This document shows, one piece after another, positions 12,611-20,084 of a DNA stretch of 33,126 nucleotides. The DNA comes from Bifidobacterium breve. Lineage in GTDB: Bacteria > Actinomycetota > Actinomycetes > S36-B12. Below the pieces are notes generated by a model that saw nothing but the letters and a program-made list of their open reading frames with translations, ran no database searches and was not told where the DNA came from. The position numbers and the translations under genes were made by a program. How positions within the stretch are numbered: the first letter of the stretch is position 1; the number at the start of each line of letters is the position of its first letter. The stretch lies in assembly GCA_943328365.2 (NCBI GenBank), contig CALPZT020000001.1, positions 1 to 33,126 of the forward strand, written 5' to 3'.

Positions 12611-14802
12611 CCGAGCGAGGACTGGCCGAATCCCTTTCCTCGGTCGTGGGAGGCAAGACCGCCAAGGCGCTTGAGAAGGCCTTCGGCATGACCACCGTCG
12701 ACGACCTCCTGCGCCACTACCCGCGCCGCTACGCCGAGCGAGGCACCCTCACCGAGCTCTCGACCCTTGAAGAGGGCTCGTCCGTCACGGTCCTCGCCGA
12801 CATCGAGCAGGTGACGGTTCGTCAGATGCAGCAGCGCCGCGGAACCATCCTCGAGGCGGTCGTGACCGATGGGCGAGGTCAGCTCTCGCTCACCTTCTTC
12901 AACCAGAAATGGCGTGAGCGCGAACTTCGCCCAGGCAGGCGCGGGCTCTTCGCCGGCCAGATCTCCAGCTTCCGCGGCAAGCGGCAGCTCGCCCACCCGC
13001 AATGCCTCCTCCTGCCAGACGGAGTCGACGACGATCCGGAGGCGATCGCCGCCTTCGCGGGCGCACTCATCCCCGTGTACCCCGCCACCTCTACCGTCAC
13101 CTCATGGCAGATCGCCGGTGCCATCCGTGTCGTCCTCGACACGCTGGGCGAACTCCCTGATCCGATTCCCGAGCGAGTGAGGCAGGCGGAGGGAATCATC
13201 GGCCTCTCGCAGGCACTTCGACAGGTGCACCGACCCGCGAGCGACATCGAGATGGCGCAGGCGCATGCTCGCCTGCGATTCGAGGAGGCGTTCGTCCTGC
13301 AGGTCGTGCTCGCCCAACGACAGGCAGCGATGGCCCTGCTCCCCGCGACCGCCAGGGTCATCGGTGGCGGTCCGCTTCAGCAGTCCTTTGACGAGCGCCT
13401 GCCGTTCACCCTCACCAGCGGACAACTCGAGGTCGGCCAGCAGATCGCCGACGACCTTGCATCGAGTCATCCGATGCACCGGCTCGTCCAGGGTGATGTC
13501 GGGAGCGGGAAGACGATCGTGGCCCTCAGGGCGATGCTCGGCGTGGTCGACGCCGGTGGTCAGGCAGCGCTGCTCGCGCCGACGGAGGTGCTCGCGGTGC
13601 AGCACCACCGGTCGATCACCGCGATGCTCGGGCCGCTGGCCGAGGCCGGAATGCTCGGCGGCGATGCCAGCGCGACGAAGGTGGCGCTCCTCACCGGCTC
13701 CCAGCGCACCGCGACCCGGCGCCGAGAGCTACTTGACGTGATCTCCGGGGATGCAGGCATCGTCGTGGGCACGCACGCCCTGCTGCAGGACACCGTCGAG
13801 TTCCGTGACCTCGGCCTCGTCGTCATCGACGAGCAGCATCGATTCGGCGTCGAGCAGCGGGCTGCCCTCGCGGCAAAGGCACGCGGTGGCATGCGGCCCC
13901 ACGTGCTCGTCATGACGGCAACTCCCATCCCTCGTACCGTCGCCATGACCGTGTTCGGCGACCTGGATATCTCCACCCTGAGCGAGCTTCCTGCTGGCCG
14001 CACGCCCATCGCTACCCATGTTGTCCCGGCACGGGAGCAACCGGCCTTGGTCGAGCGAGCCTGGGCGCGAGTGCGCGAGGAGGTGCAGGCCGGTCACCGG
14101 GTCTTCGTCGTGTGCCCGAGGATCGGGGAGGACGCAGATGGGGGCGGTGAGGCCGACGCGGATGCCGCCGACGAGTCCCCAATCGCATCGGTCATCGAAG
14201 TCGCCGAGCAGTTGTCGTCGGGCGCCCTTGCAGGCTTGAGCATCGGAGTGCTGCACGGCCGGATGTCCGGCGAGGAGAAGGACGATGCGATGCGCCGCTT
14301 CGCCCATGAGACCGGCAGCGACCGGATCGAGGTCCTTGTTGCGACGACCGTGATCGAGGTGGGTGTCGACGTCCAGACTGCCACGGCCATGATCATCATT
14401 GATGCTGACCGATTCGGGATCTCGCAGCTGCATCAACTGCGCGGCCGGGTCGGACGAGGGAGCCTTCCGAGCCTGTGCCTGCTCTTCACCGACATGCCCA
14501 AGGGAAGTCCCGCCCGCGAGCGTCTCGACGCTGTGGCGGCAACGACCGATGGCTTTGAGCTTGCCCAACTCGATCTCCAGATGCGCCGCGAGGGCGACGT
14601 CCTTGGGTCAACCCAGTCTGGTCAGCGCAGCTCCCTGCGACTCCTCGAAGTCGTACGCGATGAGGAGGTGATCGTGCGCGCACGCGCCGCAGCGCTCGAT
14701 ATCGTGGGCCAAGATTCGTCCCTCGCAGCACACCCGGCGCTCCTGCGCGCGATCGAGGCTCTCGTCCCGCGTGAACAGGCTGACTTCTTGGAGAAGGCGT
14801 GA
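12607..14802 (+). CDS. recG: ATP-dependent DNA helicase RecG
   Basis: A 731-residue RecG, which remodels stalled replication forks and Holliday junctions. The N-terminal wedge/OB region (TLTELSTLEEGSSVTVLADIEQV) is followed by helicase motifs: Q-like block, Walker A GDVGSGKT near residue 297, motif II IDEQH near 407, motif III MTATPIPRT, and motif VI QLHQLRGRVGRG. The C-terminal QLDLQMRREGDVLGSTQSGQ is the RecG TRG motif region. Length fits the family. An acidic insertion near residue 515 (DADGGGEADADAADES) is slightly unusual. ATGA couples it to the DAK2 gene, and rsmD starts in its stop codon (GTGA). Confidence 0.96.
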   Translation: MTERGLAESLSSVVGGKTAKALEKAFGMTTVDDLLRHYPRRYAERGTLTELSTLEEGSSVTVLADIEQVTVRQMQQRRGTILEAVVTDGRGQLSLTFFNQKWRERELRPGRRGLFAGQISSFRGKRQLAHPQCLLLPDGVDDDPEAIAAFAGALIPVYPATSTVTSWQIAGAIRVVLDTLGELPDPIPERVRQAEGIIGLSQALRQVHRPASDIEMAQAHARLRFEEAFVLQVVLAQRQAAMALLPATARVIGGGPLQQSFDERLPFTLTSGQLEVGQQIADDLASSHPMHRLVQGDVGSGKTIVALRAMLGVVDAGGQAALLAPTEVLAVQHHRSITAMLGPLAEAGMLGGDASATKVALLTGSQRTATRRRELLDVISGDAGIVVGTHALLQDTVEFRDLGLVVIDEQHRFGVEQRAALAAKARGGMRPHVLVMTATPIPRTVAMTVFGDLDISTLSELPAGRTPIATHVVPAREQPALVERAWARVREEVQAGHRVFVVCPRIGEDADGGGEADADAADESPIASVIEVAEQLSSGALAGLSIGVLHGRMSGEEKDDAMRRFAHETGSDRIEVLVATTVIEVGVDVQTATAMIIIDADRFGISQLHQLRGRVGRGSLPSLCLLFTDMPKGSPARERLDAVAATTDGFELAQLDLQMRREGDVLGSTQSGQRSSLRLLEVVRDEEVIVRARAAALDIVGQDSSLAAHPALLRAIEALVPREQADFLEKA

Positions 14803-15410
14803 CGCGAATCATCGCCGGATCCGCGAGAGGCCGACGGCTCGAGGTCCCGGCGAAAGGGACGCGGCCAACGTCCGATCGGGTAAGGGAGGCCATGTTCTCG
14901 ACCCTGTCGTCTCTCCTCGCCGAGCAGGGGACGCCGTGGGGAGAGATCGGAGCGCTCGACGGATACGCAGGCTCCGGAGCCCTGGGGCTTGAGTGCTTGA
15001 GCAGGGGAGCCGCCTCGGTGGTTCTCGTCGAGCGCCATCCGGCAGCCGCCGACGTGATCAGGCGCAACATCAGGGCAGTCGGAATCGCCGGCGCTCGGCT
15101 CGTGTGCTCAGCGCTTCGCGCCGCCGCTGAACGGCAAAACCCCGGTGCACCGTGCTCCCTGGTGCTCCTTGATCCTCCGTACGAGCTGACGGCGATAACG
15201 ATCGCCGAGGAGCTCGCCCTGCTCGACGCAGGGGGTTGGATCGATCGTGCGGCCATCGCTGTCGTTGAGCGGCCACGCGCCGACGAAGCGTCGCCATTTC
15301 CGCCCGGATGGTCTCGGGTGCGGCATCGTGCCTATGGTGACACCGTGCTTTGGTACGGTCATCGCACTTCGGCCCCGGAGGCCGTCGACTCGGATCCTGG
15401 AGGGCAGTGA
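14799..15410 (+). CDS. rsmD: 16S rRNA (guanine(966)-N(2))-methyltransferase
   Basis: A 203-residue RsmD that methylates G966 of 16S rRNA. It begins at a GTG inside the recG stop (GTGA) with the family N-terminus TRIIAGSARGRRLEVP and TRPTSDRVREAMFSTL. The SAM-binding region is LDGYAGSGALGLECLSRGA, and LLDPPYEL is the catalytic DPPY motif. The end overlaps coaD by one base (TGATG), the common rsmD-coaD pairing. Confidence 0.95.
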   Translation: MTRIIAGSARGRRLEVPAKGTRPTSDRVREAMFSTLSSLLAEQGTPWGEIGALDGYAGSGALGLECLSRGAASVVLVERHPAAADVIRRNIRAVGIAGARLVCSALRAAAERQNPGAPCSLVLLDPPYELTAITIAEELALLDAGGWIDRAAIAVVERPRADEASPFPPGWSRVRHRAYGDTVLWYGHRTSAPEAVDSDPGGQ

Positions 15411-15943
15411 TGCGCATTGCGGTGTGCCCGGGATCATTCGACCCGGTAACGAACGGTCACCTTGACGTCTTCGCGCGTGCCGCAGACCTGGCCGACGAGG
15501 TTGTGGTGGCGGTTTTGCACAACAAGTCGAAGTCCAGCCTGTTCACCGTCGACGAGCGAATCGAGATCCTGCGCGAGGTGGTGGCTCCCCTCGGCAATAT
15601 TCGCATCGATTCATTTCACGGACTTCTCGTCGACTACTGCCGCACCAACGGCATCAAGGCGATCGTCAAGGGGCTGCGCGCGGTCAGCGATTTCGACTAC
15701 GAGTTCCAAATGGCGCAGATGAACTACCGGCTCGCCGGCGTAGAAACGCTGTTCGTCTCCACGAATCCGCTCTACAGCTACCTTTCGTCGAGCCTGGTCA
15801 AGGAAGTCGCGACCTATGGGGGCGATGTCCACGGACTCGTGCCCGAGGCCGTGTTGGATCGACTGCAGCGCCGGATCTCCGACACAATGGGCGAGGCAGG
15901 CACAATGGGCGAGCGAGGCACAATGGGTCCGGCAGGGCGCTGA
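15410..15943 (+). CDS. coaD: Phosphopantetheine adenylyltransferase
   Basis: A 177-residue CoaD that catalyses the penultimate step of coenzyme A synthesis, adenylating 4'-phosphopantetheine. The nucleotidyltransferase motif CPGSFDPVTNGHLDV contains the T/HxGH signature, and NPLYSYLSSSLVKEVA is the ISSTxVR-equivalent block. The ATG at 15410 shares its A with the rsmD stop, with GGAGGG a few bases upstream. The protein is about 15-18 residues longer than usual: three in-frame copies of an 18-bp unit add TMGEAG, TMGERG and TMGPAG before the terminal R. This tail is probably a slippage-born extension on an otherwise normal enzyme. Confidence 0.95.
   Translation: MRIAVCPGSFDPVTNGHLDVFARAADLADEVVVAVLHNKSKSSLFTVDERIEILREVVAPLGNIRIDSFHGLLVDYCRTNGIKAIVKGLRAVSDFDYEFQMAQMNYRLAGVETLFVSTNPLYSYLSSSLVKEVATYGGDVHGLVPEAVLDRLQRRISDTMGEAGTMGERGTMGPAGR
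15883..15936 (+). repeat. Three tandem 18-bp units in the coaD tail
   Basis: Units at 15883-15900, 15901-15918 and 15919-15936 all start CACAATGGG and differ at a few positions near their ends. The unit length keeps the coaD frame, so the repeat is translated as three hexapeptides. Confidence 0.9.
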
Positions 15944-15993
15944 ACCGGCCTGCGGAGCCCCATGTGCTATCGGGATATCGAGGAGATCACCGA

Positions 15994-16500
15994 GTGGACG
16001 TGCAAGAGAGATTGACGGAGCTCGCCGTCCTCATCGAGGACGCCAAGTCGATGCCCCTGTCAGCCTCGTGCATCGTGAACCGGCCACTTGTCCTCGACCT
16101 CATCGACGAGATCCGGACCATGCTGCCGGAGGCGGTCCATCGTGCCGACGCCCTCCTCGCCGACCGTGAGGAGGTCGTGCTCGAGGGCCGCCGCGAGGCG
16201 AACCGAATCATCGACCGGGCGAGGTCGGAGGCTGACCGTCTCACCTCTGAGCACGAGGTCTACCTCGCAGCGGTCGCAGAGGCCCAGGCCCTTCGCAGCC
16301 AATCGGCGCTCGAGAGTGAGCGACAGCGTCGCGAGACCGACGACTACATCGATGCCAAGCTCGCCACCTTCGAGATCACCCTGCAAAAGAGCCTGCAGAT
16401 CGTCGACCGGGCGCGTGACCGGCTCCGGGGGCAGATCTACCAGGACCTTGCGCCTGAGCCCCTCACCTACGTCGACGAGCTCTACGACGAGGGCCGCTGA
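15994..16500 (+). CDS. DivIVA/ATP-synthase-b-like coiled-coil protein
   Basis: A 168-residue, highly charged helical protein. Residues 1-60 include LDLIDEIRTMLPEAVHRADALL; the region from about 60 to 150 is almost continuous heptad-like helix (EEVVLEGRREANRIIDRARSEADRL, then SALESERQRRETDDYIDAKL). The same position after coaD in streptomycetes holds a protein annotated as cell-division-initiation or DivIVA-like. No membrane anchor is visible. Start GTG at 15994 has GAGGAG about eight bases upstream; the in-frame ATG at 15964 has none. A cytoskeletal or polar-growth role is inference from the fold type. Confidence 0.8.
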   Translation: MDVQERLTELAVLIEDAKSMPLSASCIVNRPLVLDLIDEIRTMLPEAVHRADALLADREEVVLEGRREANRIIDRARSEADRLTSEHEVYLAAVAEAQALRSQSALESERQRRETDDYIDAKLATFEITLQKSLQIVDRARDRLRGQIYQDLAPEPLTYVDELYDEGR

Positions 16501-16559
16501 AGCTCGCGATTCATCAGGGCCCCGTGGGGGTTCGTTTTCGTCCGTGGCGGCCACCGCGC

Positions 16560-16565
16560 TACTGT
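16560..16565 (+). promoter_or_regulatory. Putative -10 box before the DUF177-rpmF operon
   Basis: TACTGT lies in the 124-bp gap between the coiled-coil gene and the DUF177 gene and would begin a leader of about 50 bases carrying AAGGGGAG. There is no convincing -35. This is the only reasonable -10 seen in the gap. Confidence 0.3.
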
Positions 16566-16624
16566 GTGCCCATACAGCCTCTCGCGGGGCCACAGTTGCC
16601 CATGCCTCATCCGTAAGGGGAGCA

Positions 16625-17197
16625 GTGAACAGCCTCGACCCGACCAGCCCGCTTGTCCTTGACCTGCGTGCGCTGGGCCTGCAGCAGCGGGCAGGGTCGA
16701 TGGTCACTGTCGACCGAACGGTGCAAGCGCCGGGCAGCATGGGCGTCGCATTGGCCAATGTGCCCGAAGGGTCTCCCGTCGACCTTGAACTTCGACTGGA
16801 GTCCGTCATGGACGGCGTACTGGTCTCCGGGACTGCGGATGTCCATGTCGATGCGGAATGCGCGCGTTGCCTGGAGCCGCTCGACTGGGAAGAGGCGGTG
16901 GATTTCAGCGAGTTGTTCGTCTACTCGGCCGCGGAGCTCCGTGGTGCGACGGGCGAGAATCTCGATGATGAGGAAGATCCGTTGCCGAGGATCTGGGAAG
17001 ATTGCATCGACCTAGAGCCGACGCTTCGCGACGCGGTGGTGCTCGGCTTGCCCTTGTCCCCGGTGTGTCGCGAGGATTGCGCGGGCCTGTGCTCCGTTTG
17101 CGGGGTTCGGCTCGAAAGCGCTCCCGGACACGCACACGATTTGACCGATCCACGATGGGCGGCACTCGCCGGCCTCGTGGAGCCAGATGAGCAGTAG
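16625..17197 (+). CDS. DUF177 (YceD-like) protein
   Basis: A 190-residue protein of the DUF177/YceD family, nearly always encoded next to rpmF and implicated in 23S rRNA maturation. Cysteine clusters CARC (residues about 80) and CREDCAGLCSVCG near the C-terminus could bind zinc; PLSPVCREDCAGLC is the conserved family signature. The start GTG at 16625 (NSLDPTSPLVLDLRALG) is supported by AAGGGGAG just upstream; the open frame continues upstream but that part does not align with the family. rpmF begins 18 bp after the stop, and plsX follows, reproducing the usual yceD-rpmF-plsX order. Confidence 0.9.
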   Translation: MNSLDPTSPLVLDLRALGLQQRAGSMVTVDRTVQAPGSMGVALANVPEGSPVDLELRLESVMDGVLVSGTADVHVDAECARCLEPLDWEEAVDFSELFVYSAAELRGATGENLDDEEDPLPRIWEDCIDLEPTLRDAVVLGLPLSPVCREDCAGLCSVCGVRLESAPGHAHDLTDPRWAALAGLVEPDEQ

Positions 17198-17215
17198 CGA
17201 AGAAGAGGAAGCACC

Positions 17216-17389
17216 GTGCCTGTACCGAAGCGGAAGATGTCTCGCTCCAACACCCGGAGCCGTCGCGCGCAGTGGAAGACCACCCTGCCGAACCTCGTCA
17301 CATGCGCAACCTGCCGTGAGAAGCGACTCTCGCATACGGCGTGCCCCACCTGCGGCACGTACGCCAAGCGCCGCGTCCTCGACGTCTAG
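17216..17389 (+). CDS. rpmF: 50S ribosomal protein L32 (zinc-binding form)
   Basis: A 57-residue L32 beginning VPVPKRKMSRSNTRSRRAQWK, the standard N-terminus. Four cysteines in two CXXC pairs (CATC and CPTC) make this the zinc-containing form. It uses a GTG start with AGAGGAA six bases upstream. It lies between the DUF177 gene (18 bp) and plsX (6 bp). Confidence 0.97.
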   Translation: MPVPKRKMSRSNTRSRRAQWKTTLPNLVTCATCREKRLSHTACPTCGTYAKRRVLDV

Positions 17390-17395
17390 CCCGTC

Positions 17396-18427
17396 GTGGC
17401 TCGAGTCGCCCTAGACCTGCTGGGCGGCGACGGAGCCCCCGAGGTCGTGGCCGATGCCGCCGTCACCCTCCTTTCGGAGGACGTCGACATCGACCTCGTC
17501 CTCGGGGGCCCACCCGAACTAGCCGCCGAGCTAGTCACCGAGCGGGGTCTTGATCCCGTGAATGTGACCGTTCTTCCCGCATTCGACGTCGTCCCGATGC
17601 ACGCACACCCGCTCGAGGCGCTACGTCAGGATGTGGCACGAGAAGTTCCGCGGATAAGCGTCATGGTCGCCGCACTCGCGGTGAGTTCCGGTGCCGTCGA
17701 TGCATGGGTGTCGGTCGGACACACCGGGGCTTCGGTGACCGCTGCGGTCCTTGCGTGCGGCAAGGTTCCCGGCATGGCGCGTCCGGCACTTGCAGTTGTC
17801 CTCCCGGCGATCGAGGGACCAGTCGTCCTCGTCGATGCCGGAGCCTTCCTTGACGCGTCGCCCGAGATCCTGGTGTCTCACGCGATCGCGGGCTGGAGTT
17901 ACGCGCGGACCCTCGGTGTCGAGGCGCCGCGTGTCGGCCTGCTGAATATCGGCCACGAGCCCGGCAAGGGGGATGACCTGCGATCCCTCGCCTTTGGCGA
18001 ACTGTCGACTCGGCTGCCGGCTCTCGGCATCGATTTCGTCGGCAATATCGAGGGCAGTGACGTGGCTGATGGCCTTCGCGCCCAGGTGGTCGTCACCGAC
18101 GGCTTCACCGGCAATGTCCTGCTCAAGGGAATCGAGGGAACAGTGGCGTGGGCCGCGCAGCGCATCGGGGGCGCCTATGGCGACCTGGGCCCGGCCCGGG
18201 CAGTCGTCCGCGAGGTGGCCACTGGCGACTTCGCCGGAGGGATGCTGCTCGGGGTGAACGGGGTCACGGTCGTGGGCCACGGTTCCGGAACGGCACATGA
18301 AGTCCGTGCCTGCGTGCGACTGGCATCCCGCGCGGCTGACCGCGGCATCATCCACGCCACACAGAACCTGTTCGCTTCCCTCATTGCGGACGGACGCTCA
18401 CCCATGACGACCGGAGTGAGCCCATGA
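17396..18427 (+). CDS. plsX: Phosphate acyltransferase PlsX
   Basis: A 343-residue PlsX that makes acyl-phosphate from acyl-ACP for the first step of phosphatidate synthesis. It has the N-terminal VALDLLGGDGAPEVV, where most homologues read D-x-MGGDxAP, then AWVSVGHTGASVTAAVL, GLLNIGHEPGKGD, VGNIEGSDVADG and VVTDGFTGNVLLK. GTG at 17396 is the start, six bases after rpmF. Its last residues (PMTTGVSP) are encoded by the first copy of a 20-bp duplication, and the stop sits in an ATGA at the second copy. No acpP gene separates plsX from rnc, unlike in many bacteria. Confidence 0.94.
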   Translation: MARVALDLLGGDGAPEVVADAAVTLLSEDVDIDLVLGGPPELAAELVTERGLDPVNVTVLPAFDVVPMHAHPLEALRQDVAREVPRISVMVAALAVSSGAVDAWVSVGHTGASVTAAVLACGKVPGMARPALAVVLPAIEGPVVLVDAGAFLDASPEILVSHAIAGWSYARTLGVEAPRVGLLNIGHEPGKGDDLRSLAFGELSTRLPALGIDFVGNIEGSDVADGLRAQVVVTDGFTGNVLLKGIEGTVAWAAQRIGGAYGDLGPARAVVREVATGDFAGGMLLGVNGVTVVGHGSGTAHEVRACVRLASRAADRGIIHATQNLFASLIADGRSPMTTGVSP

Positions 18428-18449
18428 CGACCGGGATGAACCCATGACA
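18401..18449 (+). repeat. 20-bp tandem duplication at the plsX/rnc junction
   Basis: Units at 18401-18420 and 18421-18440 begin CCCATGACGACCGG and are followed by a partial third unit CCCATGACA that contains the rnc start. The ATG at 18424 in the second unit opens a seven-codon frame (MTTGMNP) that overlaps the plsX stop at its start and the rnc start at its end. Confidence 0.9.
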
Positions 18450-19148
18450 AAACGCGATGTGCACCTCGAAAGCCTGCGTGAGGTCCTCGGCATCACGGTC
18501 GATGCCGAGATGCTCAACCTCGCGCTCACCCACCGCTCCTACGCCTACGAGCACGGCGGGATCGCCCACAATGAGCGGCTGGAGTTCCTCGGCGACTCAG
18601 TGCTCGGAATCATCATCACCGACACCCTGTACCGGACCTATCCGGACCTCCCGGAGGGCCAACTGGCAAAGCTGCGTGCGGCCGTCGTCAATGCGCGAGC
18701 CCTGGCCGAGGTGGCTCGTACGCTCGGCCTCGGCGATTTCCTGCTCCTCGGGCGCGGCGAGGAGACAACAGGGGGACGCGACAAGCTGTCGATCCTTGCC
18801 GACGCCATGGAGGCCGTCATCGGCGCTGTGTACCTCTCAACCGGGCAGTCGGAGGCAGCTTCGCTTGTCCATCGGCTCTTCGACCCGCTCATCAGCGCCT
18901 CGGCCGAGCTCGGCGCCGGCCTCGACTGGAAGACCTCGCTTCAGGAGGCATCGTCCAATGCGGGCCTTGGCTTGCCCGAGTATCAAGTTGAGGACTCCGG
19001 CCTCGATCACGAGAAGGAATTCGATGCCCGGGTTCTCGTGTCTGGCGAGGCCCTCGGTTTCGGCCACGGACGATCGAAGAAGGTGGCCGAGCAGGAGGCG
19101 GCAGAGCAGGCCTACCGAGCACTGCTCGAGCGCGGGCTCGTCGGCTGA
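18444..19148 (+). CDS. rnc: Ribonuclease III
   Basis: A 234-residue RNase III that cuts double-stranded RNA in rRNA and mRNA maturation. The signature ERLEFLGDSVLGIIITDTLY (E, D catalytic residues) is near residue 33-52, and a second acidic cluster LADAMEAVIGAVYL follows. The C-terminal third is a double-stranded RNA-binding domain (DWKTSLQEASSNAGLGLPEYQV ... GRSKKVAEQEAAEQAYRALL). No SD precedes the ATG at 18444; initiation is probably coupled to translation ending in the upstream duplicated region. mutM starts one base after the stop. Confidence 0.96.
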   Translation: MTKRDVHLESLREVLGITVDAEMLNLALTHRSYAYEHGGIAHNERLEFLGDSVLGIIITDTLYRTYPDLPEGQLAKLRAAVVNARALAEVARTLGLGDFLLLGRGEETTGGRDKLSILADAMEAVIGAVYLSTGQSEAASLVHRLFDPLISASAELGAGLDWKTSLQEASSNAGLGLPEYQVEDSGLDHEKEFDARVLVSGEALGFGHGRSKKVAEQEAAEQAYRALLERGLVG

Positions 19149-19149
19149 C

Positions 19150-19998
19150 ATGCCTGAACTGCCTGAGGTCGAGGTGGTCAGGCGTGGCCTCGATCGGTGG
19201 GTGACTGGCCGGACCGTGAGCGGCGTCGATGTTCTCCATGCGCGCGCGGTGCGCCGTCACGAGGGCAATATCGGCGTCGACCTCATCGGCGAGGAGATCC
19301 GATGCGTGAGCCGCCGTGGCAAGTACCTGTGGATGCCGCTCAACGGGACGGGGACCGCCCTCGTCGCCCACCTCGGCATGAGTGGCCAGCTGCTCATGCA
19401 GCCGGAGGATGCGCCGGACGAGGCTCATCTTCGGGTGAGGCTCCGATTCGCCGACGATGGTCCGCAACTGCGATTCGTCGACCAGCGCACCTTCGGGGGT
19501 CTCATGGTGACCCCGCTCAGCGACGATGATGCGGGTGGGCATGTGCCGGACATCGTCGGGCACATCGCGCGTGACCCCCTCGATCCGGATTTCGACGAAC
19601 AGGCGTTCGAGGCACGCCTGCGCGCTCGCGATACTGAGATCAAGCGGGCACTCCTCGATCAGTCACTCGTCTCGGGGATCGGAAACATCTATGCCGACGA
19701 GTCGCTGTGGCGCGCGGGGCTGCACGGCCGCCGCAGGACCGGATCCCTCGACAGGGCGGGGGTCCTGGACCTCCTCGGCCATATTCGTGCCGTCATGACG
19801 GAGGCTCTTGCCCAGGGGGGCACGAGCTTTGACTCGCTGTACGTGAACGTGAACGGGGAGAGCGGCTACTTCGATCGCTCCCTCGACGCCTACGGGCAGG
19901 AGGGCGAGCCCTGCTCCCGCTGCGGAAGCATCATCGTCCGGGAGCGGTTCATGAACAGATCGAGTGCCTTCTGCCCGAGGTGCCAGCCGATAACGTGA
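19150..19998 (+). CDS. mutM: Formamidopyrimidine-DNA glycosylase
   Basis: A 282-residue Fpg/MutM that removes 8-oxoguanine and ring-opened purines. The catalytic N-terminal Pro follows the initiator Met (MPELPEVEVVRRGL; P2, E3). K-containing LVAHLGMSGQL, the H2TH region DQSLVSGIGNIYADESLWRAGL and a C-terminal zinc finger (CSRCGSI ... FCPRCQ) are complete. The ATG is one base past the rnc stop. The same frame is open far upstream across rnc, but that part is a shadow. The rnc-mutM-smc order is normal for actinobacteria. Confidence 0.96.
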   Translation: MPELPEVEVVRRGLDRWVTGRTVSGVDVLHARAVRRHEGNIGVDLIGEEIRCVSRRGKYLWMPLNGTGTALVAHLGMSGQLLMQPEDAPDEAHLRVRLRFADDGPQLRFVDQRTFGGLMVTPLSDDDAGGHVPDIVGHIARDPLDPDFDEQAFEARLRARDTEIKRALLDQSLVSGIGNIYADESLWRAGLHGRRRTGSLDRAGVLDLLGHIRAVMTEALAQGGTSFDSLYVNVNGESGYFDRSLDAYGQEGEPCSRCGSIIVRERFMNRSSAFCPRCQPIT

Positions 19999-20023
19999 GT
20001 GACCCCAGCCGGGTTGGGCCCGG

Positions 20024-20029
20024 TAGGCT
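20024..20029 (+). promoter_or_regulatory. Putative smc -10 box
   Basis: TAGGCT in the 86-bp gap after mutM fits TANNNT and would start a leader of about 50 bases that carries GGAG five bases before the smc GTG. No clear -35. Confidence 0.4.
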
Positions 20030-20084
20030 CGCGGAGTCTTGCCGGTACCGGTGAGCAGACGCTTCGATCGAACCTCGGAGAACC

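Noticed and set aside
16088..16624. Upstream extension of the DUF177 frame by 179 codons
   Set aside because: It overlaps the coiled-coil gene out of frame, and the GTG at 16625 has a good SD and matches the family N-terminus.
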